Positions 9,657-22,200 of a stretch of DNA of 64,000 bases are shown here, one piece after another (within the stretch, counting starts at the first letter, position 1; the number at the start of each line of letters is the position of its first letter). Source of the DNA: Salvelinus alpinus (lineage: Eukaryota; Chordata; Actinopteri; Salmoniformes; Salmonidae); NCBI RefSeq assembly GCF_045679555.1, contig NC_092089.1, forward strand, positions 727,705 to 791,704. The letters run 5' to 3'. The position numbers and the translations under genes were made by a program. A model generated the notes under the pieces. That model was not told where the DNA came from. It saw only the letters and a program-made list of their open reading frames with translations, and did no database searches.

Positions 9657-12600
9657 TAGAGCCATAAAGGAGACTAGACATCTACCACCCCACTACCACT
9701 ATCAGATTAGAGTTATAAAGGAGACTAGACATCTACCACCCCACTACCACTATCAGATTAGAGCCATTAGGGAGACTAGACATCTACCAGCCCACTACCA
9801 CTCTCAGATTAGAGTTATAAAGGAGACTAGACATCTACCAACCCACAACCACTATCAGATTAGTGACACAAGCGAGACTAGATATCTACAACCCCACTAC
9901 CACCATCATATTAGAGCCACAAAGGAGACTAGACATCTACCATATCTACCACTATCAGAATAGAGCCATAAAGGAGACTAGACATCAACCACCACAAAAC
10001 CACTATCAGATTAGAGCCATTAGGGAGACTAGACATCTACCAGCCCACTACCACTATCAGATTAGAGCCATTAGGGAGACTAGACATCTACCAGACCACT
10101 ACCACTATCAGATTAGAGTTATAAAGGAGACTAGACATCTACCAACCCACAACCACTATCAGATTAGTGACACAAGCGAGACTAGACATCTACCACCCCA
10201 CTACCACTATCAGATTAGAGTTATAAAGGAGACTAGACATCTACCACCACACTACCACCATCATATTAGAGCCACAAAGGAGACTAGACATCTACCATAT
10301 CTACCACTATCAGATTAGAGCCATAAAGGAGACTAGACATCAACCACCACAATACCACTATCAGATTAGAGCCATAAAGAAGACTAGACATCTACCACCC
10401 CACTACCACTATCAGATTAGAGTTATAAAGGAGACTAGACATCTACAAACCCACAACCACTATCAGATTAGAGCCATTAGGGAGACAAGACATCTACCAG
10501 CCCACTACCACTATCAGATTAGAGTTATAAAGGAGACTAGACATCTACCAGCCCACTACCACTATCAGATTAGAGTCATAAGGGATACTAGATATCTACG
10601 ACCCCACTACCACCATCATATTAGAGCCACAAAGGAGACTAGACATCTACCATATCTACTACTATCAGAATAGAGCCATAAAGGAGACTAGACATCAACC
10701 ACCACAAAACCACTATCAGATTAGAGCCATAAAGAAGATTAGACATCTACCACCCCACTACCACTATCAGATTAGAGTCATAAGGGATACTAGATATCTA
10801 CCAACCCATAACCACTATCAGATCAGTGACACAAGCGAGACTAGACATCTACCACCCCACTACCACTGTCAGATTAGAGCCATAAGGGAGACTAGACATC
10901 TACCAACCCACTACAACTATCAGATTAGAGCCATTAGGGAGACTAGACATCTACCACATCTACCACTATCAGATTAGAGCAATAAAGGAGACTAGACATC
11001 AACCACCACAAAACCATTATCAGATTAGAGCCATAAAGGAGACTAGACATCTACCACCCCACTACCACTATCATATTAGAGCCATTAGGGAGACTAGACA
11101 TCTACCAGCCCACTACCATTATCAGATTAGAGCCATAAGGGAGACTAGAAATCTACCAACCCACTACCACTATCAGATTAGAGCCAAAAGGGAGACTAGA
11201 CATCTACCAGCCCACTACCACTATCAGATTAGAGGCATAAAGGAGACTAGACATCTACCACTATCAGATTAGAGCCATAAAGGAGACTAGACATCAACCA
11301 CCCTACTACCACTATCAGATTAGAACCATAAAGGAGACTAGACATCTACCAGCCCACTACAACTATCAGATTAGAGCCACAAGGGAGACTAGACATCTAC
11401 CAGCCCACTACCATTATCAGATTAGAGTTATAAAGGGGACTAGACATCTACCAACCCACTACCACTATCAGATTAGAGCCATAAAGGAGACTAGACATCT
11501 ACCACCCCACTACCACTATTAGATTAGAGTCATAAGGGATACTAGATATCTACAACCCCACTACCACCATCATATTAGAGCCACAAAAGGAGACTAGACA
11601 TCTACCACATCTAACACTATCAGATTAGAGCCATAAAGGAGACTAGACATCTACCACCCCACTACCACTATCAGATTAGAGCCATAAAGGAGACTAGACA
11701 TCTACCAGCCCACTACAACTATCAGATTAGAGCCATTAGGGAGACTAGACATCTACCAGCCCACTACCATTATCAGATTAGAGCCATAAGGGAGACTAGA
11801 CATCTAGCACCCCACTACCACTATCAGATTGGAGTTATAAAGGAGACTAGACATCTACCAACCCACTACCACTATAAGATTAGAGCCACAAGGGAGACTA
11901 GACATCTACCAACCCACAACCACTATCAGATTAGAGCCATTAGGGAGACTAGACATCTACCAGACCACTACCACTATCAGATTAGAGTTATAAAGGAGAC
12001 TAGACATCTACCAACCCACAACCACTATCAGATTAGTGACACAAGCGAGACTAGACATCTACCACCCCATCTACCACTATCAGATTAGAGCCATAAAGGA
12101 GACTAGACATCAACCACCACACTACCACTATCAGATTAGAGCCATAAAGGAGACTAGACATCTACCACCCCACTACCACTATCAGATTAGAGCCATAAGG
12201 GAGACTAGACATCAACCACCACAATACCACTATCAGATTAGAGTTATAAAGGAGACTAGACATCTACCAACCCACAACCACTATCAGATTAGAGCCATAA
12301 AGGATACTAGATATCTACGACCCCACTACCACCATCATATTAGAGCCACAAAGGAGACTAGACATCTACCATATCTACTACTATCAGAATAGAGCCATAA
12401 AGGAGACTAGACATCAACCACCACAAAACCACTATCAGAATAGAGCCATAAAGAAGATTAGACATCTACCACCCCACTACCACTATCAGATTAGAGTCAT
12501 AAGGGATACTAGATATCTACCAACCCATAACCACTATCAGATCAGTGACACAAGCGAGACTAGACATCTACCACCCCACTACCACTGTCAGATTAGAGCC

Positions 12601-13731
12601 ATAAGGGAGACTAGACATCTACCAACCCACTACAACTATCAGATTAGAGCCATTAGGGAGACTAGACATCTAAAAGCCCACTACCACTATCAGATTAGAG
12701 TTATAAAGGAGACTAGTCATCTACCACCCCACTACCACTATCAGATTAGAGTCATAAGGGATACTAGATATCTACAACCCCACTACCACCATCATATTAG
12801 AGCCATAAAGGAGACTAGACATCTACCACATCTACCACTATCAGATTAGAGCAATAAAGGAGACTAGACATCAACCACCACAAAACCATTATCAGATTAG
12901 AGCCATAAAGGAGACTAGACATCTACCACCCCACTACCACTATCAGATTAGAGCCATTAGGGAGACTAGACATCTACCAGCCCACTACCATTATCAGATT
13001 AGAGCCATAAGGGAGACTAGAAATCTACCAACCCACTACCACTATCAGATTAGAGCCAAAAGGGAGACTAGACATCTACCAGCCCACTACCACTATCAGA
13101 TTAGAGGCATAAAGGAGACTAGACATCTACCACTATCAGATTAGAGCCATAAAGGAGACTAGACATCAACCACCCTACTACCACTATCAGATTAGAACCA
13201 TAAAGGAGACTAGACATCTACCAGCCCACTACAACTATCAGATTAGAGCCACAAGGGAGACTAGACATCTACCAGCCCACTACCATTATCAGATTAGAGT
13301 TATAAAGGGGACTAGACATCTACCAACCCACTACCACTATCAGATTAGAGCCATAAAGGAGACTAGACATCTACCAACCTACTACAACTATCAGATTAGA
13401 TAAATTAGGGAGACTAGACATCTAAAAGCCCACTACCACTATCAGATTAGAGATATAAAGGAGACTACACATCTACCACCCCACTACCACTATCAGATTA
13501 GAGTCATAAGGGATACTAGATATCTACAACCCCACTACCACCATCATATTAGAGCCACAAAAGGAGACTAGACATCTACCACATCTACCACTATCAGATT
13601 AGAGCCATAAAGGAGACTAGACATCAACCACCCTACTACCACTATCAGATTAGAGCCATAAAGGAGACTAGACATCTACCAGCCCACTACAACTATCAGA
13701 TTAGAGCCATTAGGGAGACTAGACATCTACC
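9657..13731 (-). repeat. 51-bp minisatellite array A', reverse orientation
   Basis: About 80 copies of the reverse complement of array A, with the cores ggagactagacatctacca and ccactatcagattagagcc. A large higher-order duplication is present: a stretch with the rare variant gcaataaaggagactag near 10978 recurs near 12850, about 1.87 kb apart. Open frames of 118-151 codons here are by-products of the repeat, whose 51-bp period is divisible by three. Confidence 0.97.
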
Positions 13732-14137
13732 ATTTTGAATCCTGGTCAGATTCATACAGAATGAGATGAGGACATTTTGAATCCTGGTCAGATTCCTACA
13801 GAATGAGATGAGGACTTTTTGAATCCTGGTCAGATTCCTACAGAATGAGATGAGGACATTTTGAATCCTGGTCAGATTCCTACAGAATGAGATGAGGACA
13901 TTTTGAATCCTGGTCAGATTCCTACGGAATGAGATGAGGACATTTTGAATCCTGGTCAGATTCCTACGGAATGAGATGAGGACATTTTGAATCCTGGTCA
14001 GATTCCTACGGAATGAGATGATGACATTTTGAATCCTGGTCAGATTCCTACAGAATGAGATGAGGACATTTTGAATCCTGGTCAGATTCCTACAGAATGA
14101 GATGAGGACATTTTGAATCCTGGTCAGATTCCTACAG
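13732..14137 (-). repeat. 42-bp repeat B', reverse orientation, about 9.7 copies
   Basis: Tandem units containing gaatcctggtcagattccta and cagaatgagatgaggac, the reverse complement of repeat B at 9214-9383. The array starts abruptly inside a unit of array A' (gacatctacc joined to attttgaatcc). Confidence 0.95.
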
Positions 14138-14500
14138 GGTCAGGGTCAGGGCAGCTAGGCACGCTCAGGGTCAGGGCAGGCGGGCTCAGGGTCAGGGTCA
14201 GGGCAGGCGGGGTCAGGGTCAGGGTCAGGGCAGGCGGGCTCAGGGTCAGGGTCAGGGCAGGCAGGCAGGCAGGCGGGGTCAGGGTCAGGGTCAGGGCAGG
14301 CGGGGTCAGGGTCAGGGTCAGGGCAGGCGGGGTCAGGGTCAGGGTCAGGGCAGGCAGGGTCAGGGTCAGGGCAGGCAGGCACGCTCAGGGTCAGGGCAGG
14401 CAGGCTCAGGGTCAGGGTCAGGGTCAGGGCAGGCAGGCTCAGGGTCAGGGTCAGGGCAGGCAGGCAGGCAGGGTCAGGGTCAGGGTCAGGGCAGGCAGAA
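14138..14500 (+). repeat. GC-rich (GGGTCA/GGCAGG) minisatellite
   Basis: Irregular tandem mix of ggtcagggtcagggcaggc units. The last unit merges into a sequence (agaacggtcaaaaccgggg) that I recognise as the continuation of a dispersed salmonid repeat. The array may have grown from inside that element. The 136- and 172-codon open frames on the two strands are low-complexity artefacts. Confidence 0.9.
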
Positions 14501-14700
14501 CGGTCAAAACCGGGGAAAACTAGAAAACAGGAACTAGAGAAAGACAGGATCAGGGGAAAAAAGGAATGACCAAACAAAACGAACTGGCAACAGACAAACA
14601 GTGAACACGGGTATAAATACCCTGGGGATAATGGGGAAGATGGGTGACACCTGGAGGGGGTGGAGACAATCACAAAGACAGGTGAATCTGATCAGGATGT
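14500..14700 (+). mobile_element. Fragment of a dispersed salmonid repeat
   Basis: The text from ccggggaaaactagaaaaca through gataatggggaagatgggtg to agacaggtgaatctgatcag resembles a high-copy salmonid interspersed element as I remember it. The class is uncertain and the 3' end is not well defined. Confidence 0.5.
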
Positions 14701-14951
14701 AAATTCGTCCATATTGATGTTCCTCCATGTCGCCGCCCTGCCCTGCATTCCCCAACAGATTTGAAACAGTCTGTTGTGTTTTAACTTGTGAACTATGTGG
14801 CATATTGTCTTGACTAGGCTGAAGAAACAGTTAAATAACATGGCCTAATGTTGTGTACTGTATTTAATGAGATTACACACACCGCCAAGTTCACTCTCTG
14901 TGAATCGCTCTAGAATTACACATGGAGGACAATAAAACTGTCCCACACTGT
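14701..14951. other. Unassigned sequence
   Basis: AT-moderate sequence between repeats. I see no gene, RNA or recognisable element. Confidence 0.5.
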
Positions 14952-15463
14952 ACACACCTCCCATAGTCTGATGAGGTACTATAGAGAGTACTGAACACAC
15001 CTCCCATAGTCTGATGAGGTAATATAGAGAGTACTGAACACACCTCCCATAGTCTGATGAGGTACTATAGAGAGTACTGAACACACCTCCCATAGTCTGA
15101 TGAGGTACTATAGAGAGTACTGAACACACCTCCCATAGTCTGATGAAGTAATATAGAGAGTACTGAACACACCTCCCATAGTCTGATGAGGTAATATAGA
15201 GAGTACTGAGCACACCTCCCATAGTCTGATGAGGTAATATAGAGAGTACTGAACACACCTCCCATAGTCTGATGAGGTAATATAGAGAGTACTGAACACA
15301 CCTCCCATAGTCTGATGAGGTACTATAGAGAGTACTGAACACACCTCCCATAGTCTGATGAGGTAATATAGAGAGCACTGAACACACCTCCCATAGTCTG
15401 ATGAGGTACTATAGAGAGTACTGAACACACCTCCCATAGTCTGATGAGGTAATATAGAGAGCA
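14952..15463 (+). repeat. 43-bp minisatellite, about 12 copies
   Basis: The unit contains cctcccatagtctgatgagg and atatagagagtactg. Starts at 14957 and 15000 give the 43-bp period. The open frames on the minus strand (78-180 codons) are repeat shadows. Confidence 0.96.
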
Positions 15464-15765
15464 ATCACTGGGGAATGTTCTGTCTATTTCTAAATATCAA
15501 TTTCGATTGAACATTAAGTAATTTAAAAGTATATTTAAACACCTCTACTTTCATGAAACACTCACGTATATGTGTAAACACAATTAAAAGTGTATAATTG
15601 TTGGTTAAAAAACGACAGCGTCATTTAATTTCCACTTGAACACACACTCTCTCACACTGAATACTAAGGAGCCTCAGGCAGTGCTTTGACAGGATGTCTT
15701 GTCCGGTCTCTGTAGGGTGTCTGAGATGTGAAGGAGGAAGGATGAAGAAGAGGATGAGGAAGATA
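15464..15765. other. Unassigned AT-rich sequence
   Basis: AT-rich in its first half. No gene, RNA or repeat element recognised. Confidence 0.5.
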
Positions 15766-16590
15766 TGCTGTATTCCTGGGAGAGACAGGAGGAAGGAGGA
15801 GGTGCTGTATTCCTGGGAGAGACAGGAGGAGGAAGGAGGTACTGTATTCCTGGGAGAGACAGGAGGAGGAAAAAGGAGGTACTGTATTCCTGGGAGAGAC
15901 AGGAGGAGGAAGGAGGAGGTACTGTATTCCTGGGAGAGACAGGAGGAGGAAGGAGGTGCTGTATTCCTGGGAGAGACAGGAGGAGGAAGGAGGTACTGTA
16001 TTCCTGGGAGAGACAGGAGGAGGAAGGAGAAGGTGCTGTATTCCTGGGAGAGACAGGAGGAGGAAGAAGGAGGTGCTGTATTCCTGGGAGAGACAGGAGG
16101 AGGAGGAAGGAGGTGCTGTATTCCTGGGAGAGACAGGAGGAAGAAGGAGGTACTGTATTCCTGGGAGAGACAGGAGGAAGGAGGAGGTGCTGTATTCCTG
16201 GGAGAGACAGGAGGAAGAAGGAGGTGCTGTATTCCTGGGAGAGACAGGAGGAGGAAGGAGGTACTGTATTCCTGGGAGAGACAGGAGGAAGGAGGAGGTA
16301 CTGTATTCCTGGGAGAGACAGGAGGAAGAAGGAGGTGCCATATTCCTGGGAGAGACAGGAGGAGGAAGGAGGTACCGTATTCCTGGGAGAAACAGGAGGA
16401 GGAAGGAGGTGATGTATTCCTGGGAGAGACAGGAGGAGGAAGGAGGGACTGTATTCCTGGGAGAGACAGGAGGAGGAGGTACTGTATTCCTGGGAGAGAC
16501 AGGAGGAAGGAGGAGGTACTGTATTCCTGGGAGAGACAGGAGGAAGGAGGAGGTACTGTATTCCTGGGAGAGACAGGAGGAGGAGCAGGA
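15766..16590 (+). repeat. Purine-rich minisatellite of 36-42 bp, about 22 copies
   Basis: The unit contains gtattcctgggagagacagg and a variable (GGA)n-type tail. The variable tail length makes all frames partly open, giving the shadow reading frames of 215-304 codons. Confidence 0.95.
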
Positions 16591-16710
16591 GGCTCAGACT
16601 CAGTATAATTGTGTTGGTAAAGAATAACAGAGCTTACTTCTCTCTAGAGAGGCCTAAGGAACTTAATTGTATTCTTCCACTTACCAGCTCACACATATAC
16701 GCAAGCATAA

Positions 16711-16736
16711 ACACATGCACAACACACACACACACA

Positions 16737-16827
<91 letters not shown>

Positions 16828-16846
16828 ACAGACCCCCCCCCCCCCC
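16711..16846 (+). repeat. (CA)n microsatellite followed by a C run
   Basis: An almost pure CA tract of about 110 bp, followed by a run of about 15 C. Confidence 0.97.
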
Positions 16847-16930
16847 TGTGGAACAGTGTATTATGAAGTGATTGATGTTGTGAGGTTCTGGGTTGAGAGG
16901 AGATTAGATGGGACTGGAGATGATCTATAG

Positions 16931-17440
16931 AGACTGGAGGCAGTAGAGACTGGAGGCAGTAGAGACTGGAGGCAGTAGAGACTGGAGGCAGTAGAGACTG
17001 TTAGCAGTAGAGACTGTTAGCAGTAGAGACTGGAGGCAGTAGAGACTGGAGGCAGTAGAGACTGGAGGCCGTAGAGACTGGAGGCCGTAGAGACTGGAGG
17101 CCGTAGAGACTGGAGGCCGTAGAGACTGAAGGCCGTAGAGACTGGAGGCAGTAGAGACTGGAGGCAGTAGAGACTGGAGGCAGTAGAGACTGGAGGCAGT
17201 AGAGACTGGAGGCAGTAGAGACTGGAGGCAGTAGAGACTGGAGGCAGTAGAGACTGGAGGCAGTAGAGACTGAAGTGGGTAGAGACTGGAGGCAGTAGAG
17301 ACTGACGGCAGTAGAGACTGAAGGCATTAGAGACTGAAGGCATTAGAGACTGAAGGCAGTAGAGACTGAAGGCAGTAGAGACCGGAGGCAGTAGAGACTG
17401 GAGGCAGTAGAGACTGAAGGCTGTAGAGACCGTCAGGCTA
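16931..17440 (+). repeat. 16-bp minisatellite, about 32 copies
   Basis: The unit is agtagagactggaggc with ccgt/cagt and gaagg variants. Confidence 0.96.
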
Positions 17441-17549
17441 AGATGTGTGTTGACAGGGAGGGTAACTGGGTGATTGAACAATGAGGAAACAACTGTATCA
17501 CAAATCACACACTCTGATTGTCCTCTCCTCCTCTCCCTGATGCTCCTTT

Positions 17550-17706
17550 CAAGGAGAAGAGAAGAGAAGAGAAGAGAAGAGAAGAGAAGAGAAGAGAAGA
17601 GAAGAGAAGAGAAGAGAAGAGAAGAGATGGAGAAGAGAAGAGATGGAGAAGAGAAGAGAAGAGAAGAGAAGAGAAGAGAAGAGAAGAGAAGAGAAGAGAA
17701 GAGAAG
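17550..17706 (+). repeat. (AAGAG)n microsatellite
   Basis: Pentanucleotide purine tract with two gatgg interruptions. Confidence 0.97.
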
Positions 17707-17721
17707 AACACACCTTCCATA

Positions 17722-18415
17722 GTTCTACAGTAGAGGGATGTTGTGTCTCCACAGAGAGTCCTGTCCTCTCCAGACACAGTTCTACAGTAGAGGGATGTTG
17801 TGTCTCCACAGAGAGCCCTGTCCTCTCCAGACACAGTTCTACAGTAGAGGGATGTTGTGTCTCCACAGAGAGTCCTGTCCTCTCCAGACACAGTTCTACA
17901 GTAGAGGGATGTTGTTGTCTCCACAGAGAGCCCTGTCCTCTCCAGACACAGTTCTACAGTAGAGGGATGTTGTGTCTCCACAGAGAGCCCTGTCCTCTCC
18001 AGACACAGTTCTACAGTAGAGGGATGTTGTTGTCTCCACAGAGAGCCCTGTCCTCTCCAGACACAGTTCTACAGTAGAGGGATGTTGTTGTCTCCACAGA
18101 GAGCCCTGTCCTCTCCAGACACAGTTCTACAGTAGAGGGATGTTGTGTCTCCACAGAGAGTCCTGTCCTCTCCAGACACAGTTCTACAGTAGAGGGATGT
18201 TGTTGTCTCCACAGAGAGCCCTGTCCTCTCCAGACACAGTTCTACAGTAGAGGGATGTTGTGTCTCCACAGAGAGCCCTGTCCTCTCCAGACACCATTCT
18301 ACAGTAGAGGGATGTTGTTGTCTCCACAGAGAGCCCTGTCCTCTCCAGACACAGTTCTACAGTAGAGGGATGTTGTTGTCACCACAGAGAGCCCTGTCCT
18401 CTCCAGACACAGGGA
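17722..18415 (+). repeat. 57/58-bp minisatellite, about 12 copies
   Basis: The unit contains gttctacagtagagggatg and ctccacagagagccctgtcc. Copies differ by tgtgtct versus tgttgtct. Confidence 0.96.
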
Positions 18416-18549
18416 CCAACAGTTCTACAGAAGAGGGATTTATGGAGGAGGATCAACAAGGATTACATGAAATGCACCTTTTATATTGGAAATGGAAACT
18501 AAAGCTGCTTCCTTGGATTATAGGTGTCTCCCACCTCCACAGAGGACTC

Positions 18550-18709
<160 letters not shown>

Positions 18710-18900
18710 TGAGGTGTGAATTGAGGTGTGAATTGTCTGAGGAACAGTGTCTGAGCTTCCTGAGTGTCTCTGATGGCCCTGAGGTCAAACCGATTCCCTC
18801 AGACCTGGTTGTTATTAGAGGCACTTTAGACACATCGCAGTCACCCTGAACACCTCCTGCAGACGTTAGACAGGGTGAATCACTGGAGCTGACTGGGGGA

Positions 18901-19000
18901 NNNNNNNNNNNNNNNNNNNNNNNNNNNNNNNNNNNNNNNNNNNNNNNNNNNNNNNNNNNNNNNNNNNNNNNNNNNNNNNNNNNNNNNNNNNNNNNNNNNN
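18901..19000. other. Assembly gap (100 N)
   Basis: Exactly 100 N, a conventional placeholder for a gap of unknown size. It lies at the left edge of the following array, so the array's true length and left flank are unknown. Confidence 0.99.
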
Positions 19001-20512
19001 AGAGAGAGAGAGAGACTCCTACCACGGCTGTACCAAGTTGTCTAGAGCAGAGAGAGAGAGAGAGAGAGACTCCTACCACTGCTGTACCAAGTTGTCTAGA
19101 GCAGAGAGAGAGAGAGAGACTCCTACCACTGCTGTACCAAGTTGTCTAGAGCAGAGAGAGAGGGAGAGAGAGAGACTCCTACCACTGCTGTACCAAGTTG
19201 TCTAGAGCAGAGAGAGAGAGAGAGAGAGACTCCTACCACTGCTGTACCAAGTTGTCTAGAGCAGAGAGAGAGAGAGAGACTCCTACCACTGCTGTACCAA
19301 GTTGTCTAGAGCAGAGAGAGAGAGAGAGAGAGAGACTCCTACCACTGCTGTACCAAGTTGTCTAGAGCAGAGAGAGAGAGAGAGACTCCTACCACTGCTG
19401 TACCAAGTTGTCTAGAGCAGAGAGAGAGAGAGAGAGAGAGACTCCTACCACTGCTGTACCAAGTTGTCTAGAGCAGAGAGAGAGAGAGAGACTCCTACCA
19501 CTGCTGTACCAAGTTGTCTAGAGCAGAGAGAGAGGGAGAGAGAGAGACTCCTACCACTGCTGTACCAAGTTGTCTAGAGCAGAGAGAGAGAGAGAGAGAG
19601 AGACTCCTACCACTGCTGTACCAAGTTGTCTAGAGCAGAGAGAGAGAGAGAGAGAGACTCCTACCACTGCTGTACCAAGTTGTCTAGAGCAGAGAGAGAG
19701 AGAGAGAGACTCCTACCACTGCTGTACCAAGTTGTCTAGAGCAGAGAGAGAGAGAGAGAGAGAGACTCCTACCACTGCTGTACCAAGTTGTCTAGAGCAG
19801 AGAGAGAGAGAGAAAGACTCCCACCACTGCTGTACCAAGTTGTCTAGAGCAGAGAGAGAGAGACTCCTACCACTGCTGTACTAAGTTGTCTAGAGCAGAG
19901 AGAGAGAGACTCCTACCACTGCTGTACCAAGTTGTCTAGAGCAGAGAGAGAGAGACTCCTACCACTGCTGTACCAAGTTGTCTAGAGCAGAGAGAGAGAG
20001 ACTCCTACCACTGCTGTACCAAGTTGTCTAGAGCAGAGAGAGAGAGAGAGAGAGACTCCTACCACTGCTGTACCAAGTTGTCTAGAGCAGAGAGAGAGAG
20101 AGAGAGAGACTCCTACCACTACTGTACCAAGTTGTCTAGAGCAGAGAGAGAGAGAGAGACTCCTACCACTGCTGTACCAAGTTGTCTAGAGCAGAGAGAG
20201 AGGGAGAGAGAGAGACTCCTACCACTGCTGTACCAAGTTGTCTAGAGCAGAGAGAGAGAGAGACTCCTACCACTGCTGTACCAAGTTGTCTAGAGCAGAG
20301 AGAGAGAGAGAGAGACTCCTACCACTGCTGTACCAAGTTGTCTAGAGCAGAGAGAGAGAGAGAGAGACTCCTACCACTGCTGTACCATGTTGTCTAGAGC
20401 AGAGAGAGAGAGAGAGAGAGAGAGAGACTCCTACCACTGCTGTACCAAGTTGTCTAGAGCAGAGAGAGAGAGAGAGAGAGACTCCTACCACTGCTGTACC
20501 ATGTTGTCTAGA

Positions 20513-20549
<37 letters not shown>

Positions 20550-21136
20550 CCTACCACTGCTGTACCAAGTTGTCTAGAGCAGAGAGAGAGAGAGAGAGAC
20601 TCCTACCACTGCTGTACCATGTTGTCTAGAGCAGAGGGAGAGAGAGAGACTCCTACCACTGCTGTACCAAGTTGTCTAGAGCAGAGAGAGAGAGAGAGAG
20701 AGAGAGACTCCTACCACTGCTGTACCAAGTTGTCTAGAGCAGAGAGAGAGAGGGAGACTCCTACCACTGCTGTACCAAGTTGTCTAGAGCAGAGAGAGAG
20801 AGAGAGAGACTCCTACCACTGCTGTACCAAGTTGTCTAGAGCAGAGAGAGAGAGAGAGACTCCTACCACTGCTGTACCAAGTTGTCTAGAGCAGAGAGAG
20901 AGAGAGAGAGACTCCTACCACTGCTGTACCAAGTTGTCTAGAGCAGAGAGAGAGAGACTCCTACCACTGGTGTACCAAGTTGTCTAGAGCAGAGAGAGAG
21001 AGAGAGAGAGAGACTCCTACCACTGGTGTACCAAGTTGTCTAGAGCAGAGAGAGAGAGACTCCTACCACTGCTGTACCAAGTTGTCTAGAGCAGAGAGAG
21101 AGAGACTCCTACCACTGGTGTACCAAGTTGTCTAGA

Positions 21137-21171
<35 letters not shown>

Positions 21172-22105
21172 CCTACCACTGGTGTACCAAGTTGTCTAGA
21201 GCAGAGAGAGAGAGACTCCTACCACTGCTGTACCAAGTTGTCTAGAGCAGAGAGAGAGAGACTCCTACCACTGCTGTACCAAGTTGTCTAGAGCAGAGAG
21301 AGAGGGAGAGAGAGAGACTCCTACCACTGCTGTACCAAGTTGTCTAGAGCAGAGAGAGAGAGAGAGAGAGACTCCTACCACTGCTGTACCAAGTTGTCTA
21401 GAGCAGAGAGAGAGAGAGAGACTCCTACCACTGCTGTACCAAGTTGTCTAGAGCAGAGAGAGAGGGAGAGAGAGAGACTCCTACCACTGCTGTACCAAGT
21501 TGTCTAGAGCAGAGAGAGAGAGAGAGACTCCTACCACTGCTGTACCATGTTGTCTAGAGCAGAGAGAGAGAGAGAGAGAGACTCCTACCACTGCTGTACC
21601 AAGTTGTCTAGAGCAGAGAGAGAGAGAGAGACTCCTACCACTGCTGTACCATGTTGTCTAGAGCAGAGAGAGAGAGAGAGAGAGACTCCTACCACTGCTG
21701 TACCAAGTTGTCTAGAGCAGAGAGAGAGAGAGAGAGAGACTCCTACCACTGCTGTACCAAGTTGTCTAGAGCAGAGAGAGAGAGAGAGAGAGAGACTCCT
21801 ACCACTGCTGTACCAAGTTGTCTAGAGCAGAGAGAGAGAGAGAGAGAGACTCCTACCACTGCTGTACCAAGTTGTCTAGAGCAGAGAGAGAGAGAGAGAG
21901 AGACTCCTACCACTGCTGTACCAAGTTGTCTAGAGCAGAGAGAGAGAGAGAGAGAGACTCCTACCACTGCTGTACCAAGTTGTCTAGAGCAGAGAGAGAG
22001 AGAGAGAGAGACTCCTACCACTGCTGTACCAAGTTGTCTAGAGCAGAGAGAGAGAGAGAGACTCCTACCACTGCTGTACCAAGTTGTCTAGAGCAGAGAG
22101 AGAGA
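19001..22105 (+). repeat. Compound minisatellite with variable (AG)n, about 60 copies
   Basis: Each unit is a fixed core (gactcctaccactgctgtac, then caagttgtctagagcag) followed by an AG tract of variable length. Open frames in both directions are repeat shadows. Confidence 0.96.
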
Positions 22106-22200
22106 GGGAGAATGAGAGGAAAAGAGAAAGCGAGGGATGAGCCAATGAGCAAGGGAGAAGAGAACATGTCGTGTGTCTGTAAAGGAGATATGTAACCCCC

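Noticed and set aside
9657-13731. CRISPR-like pattern of repeats of about 50 bp
   Set aside because: There are no unique spacers between repeats, the units diverge gradually, and the sequence is vertebrate.
16711-16823. Frames of poly His-Thr or Cys-Val
   Set aside because: Translations of a CA microsatellite.
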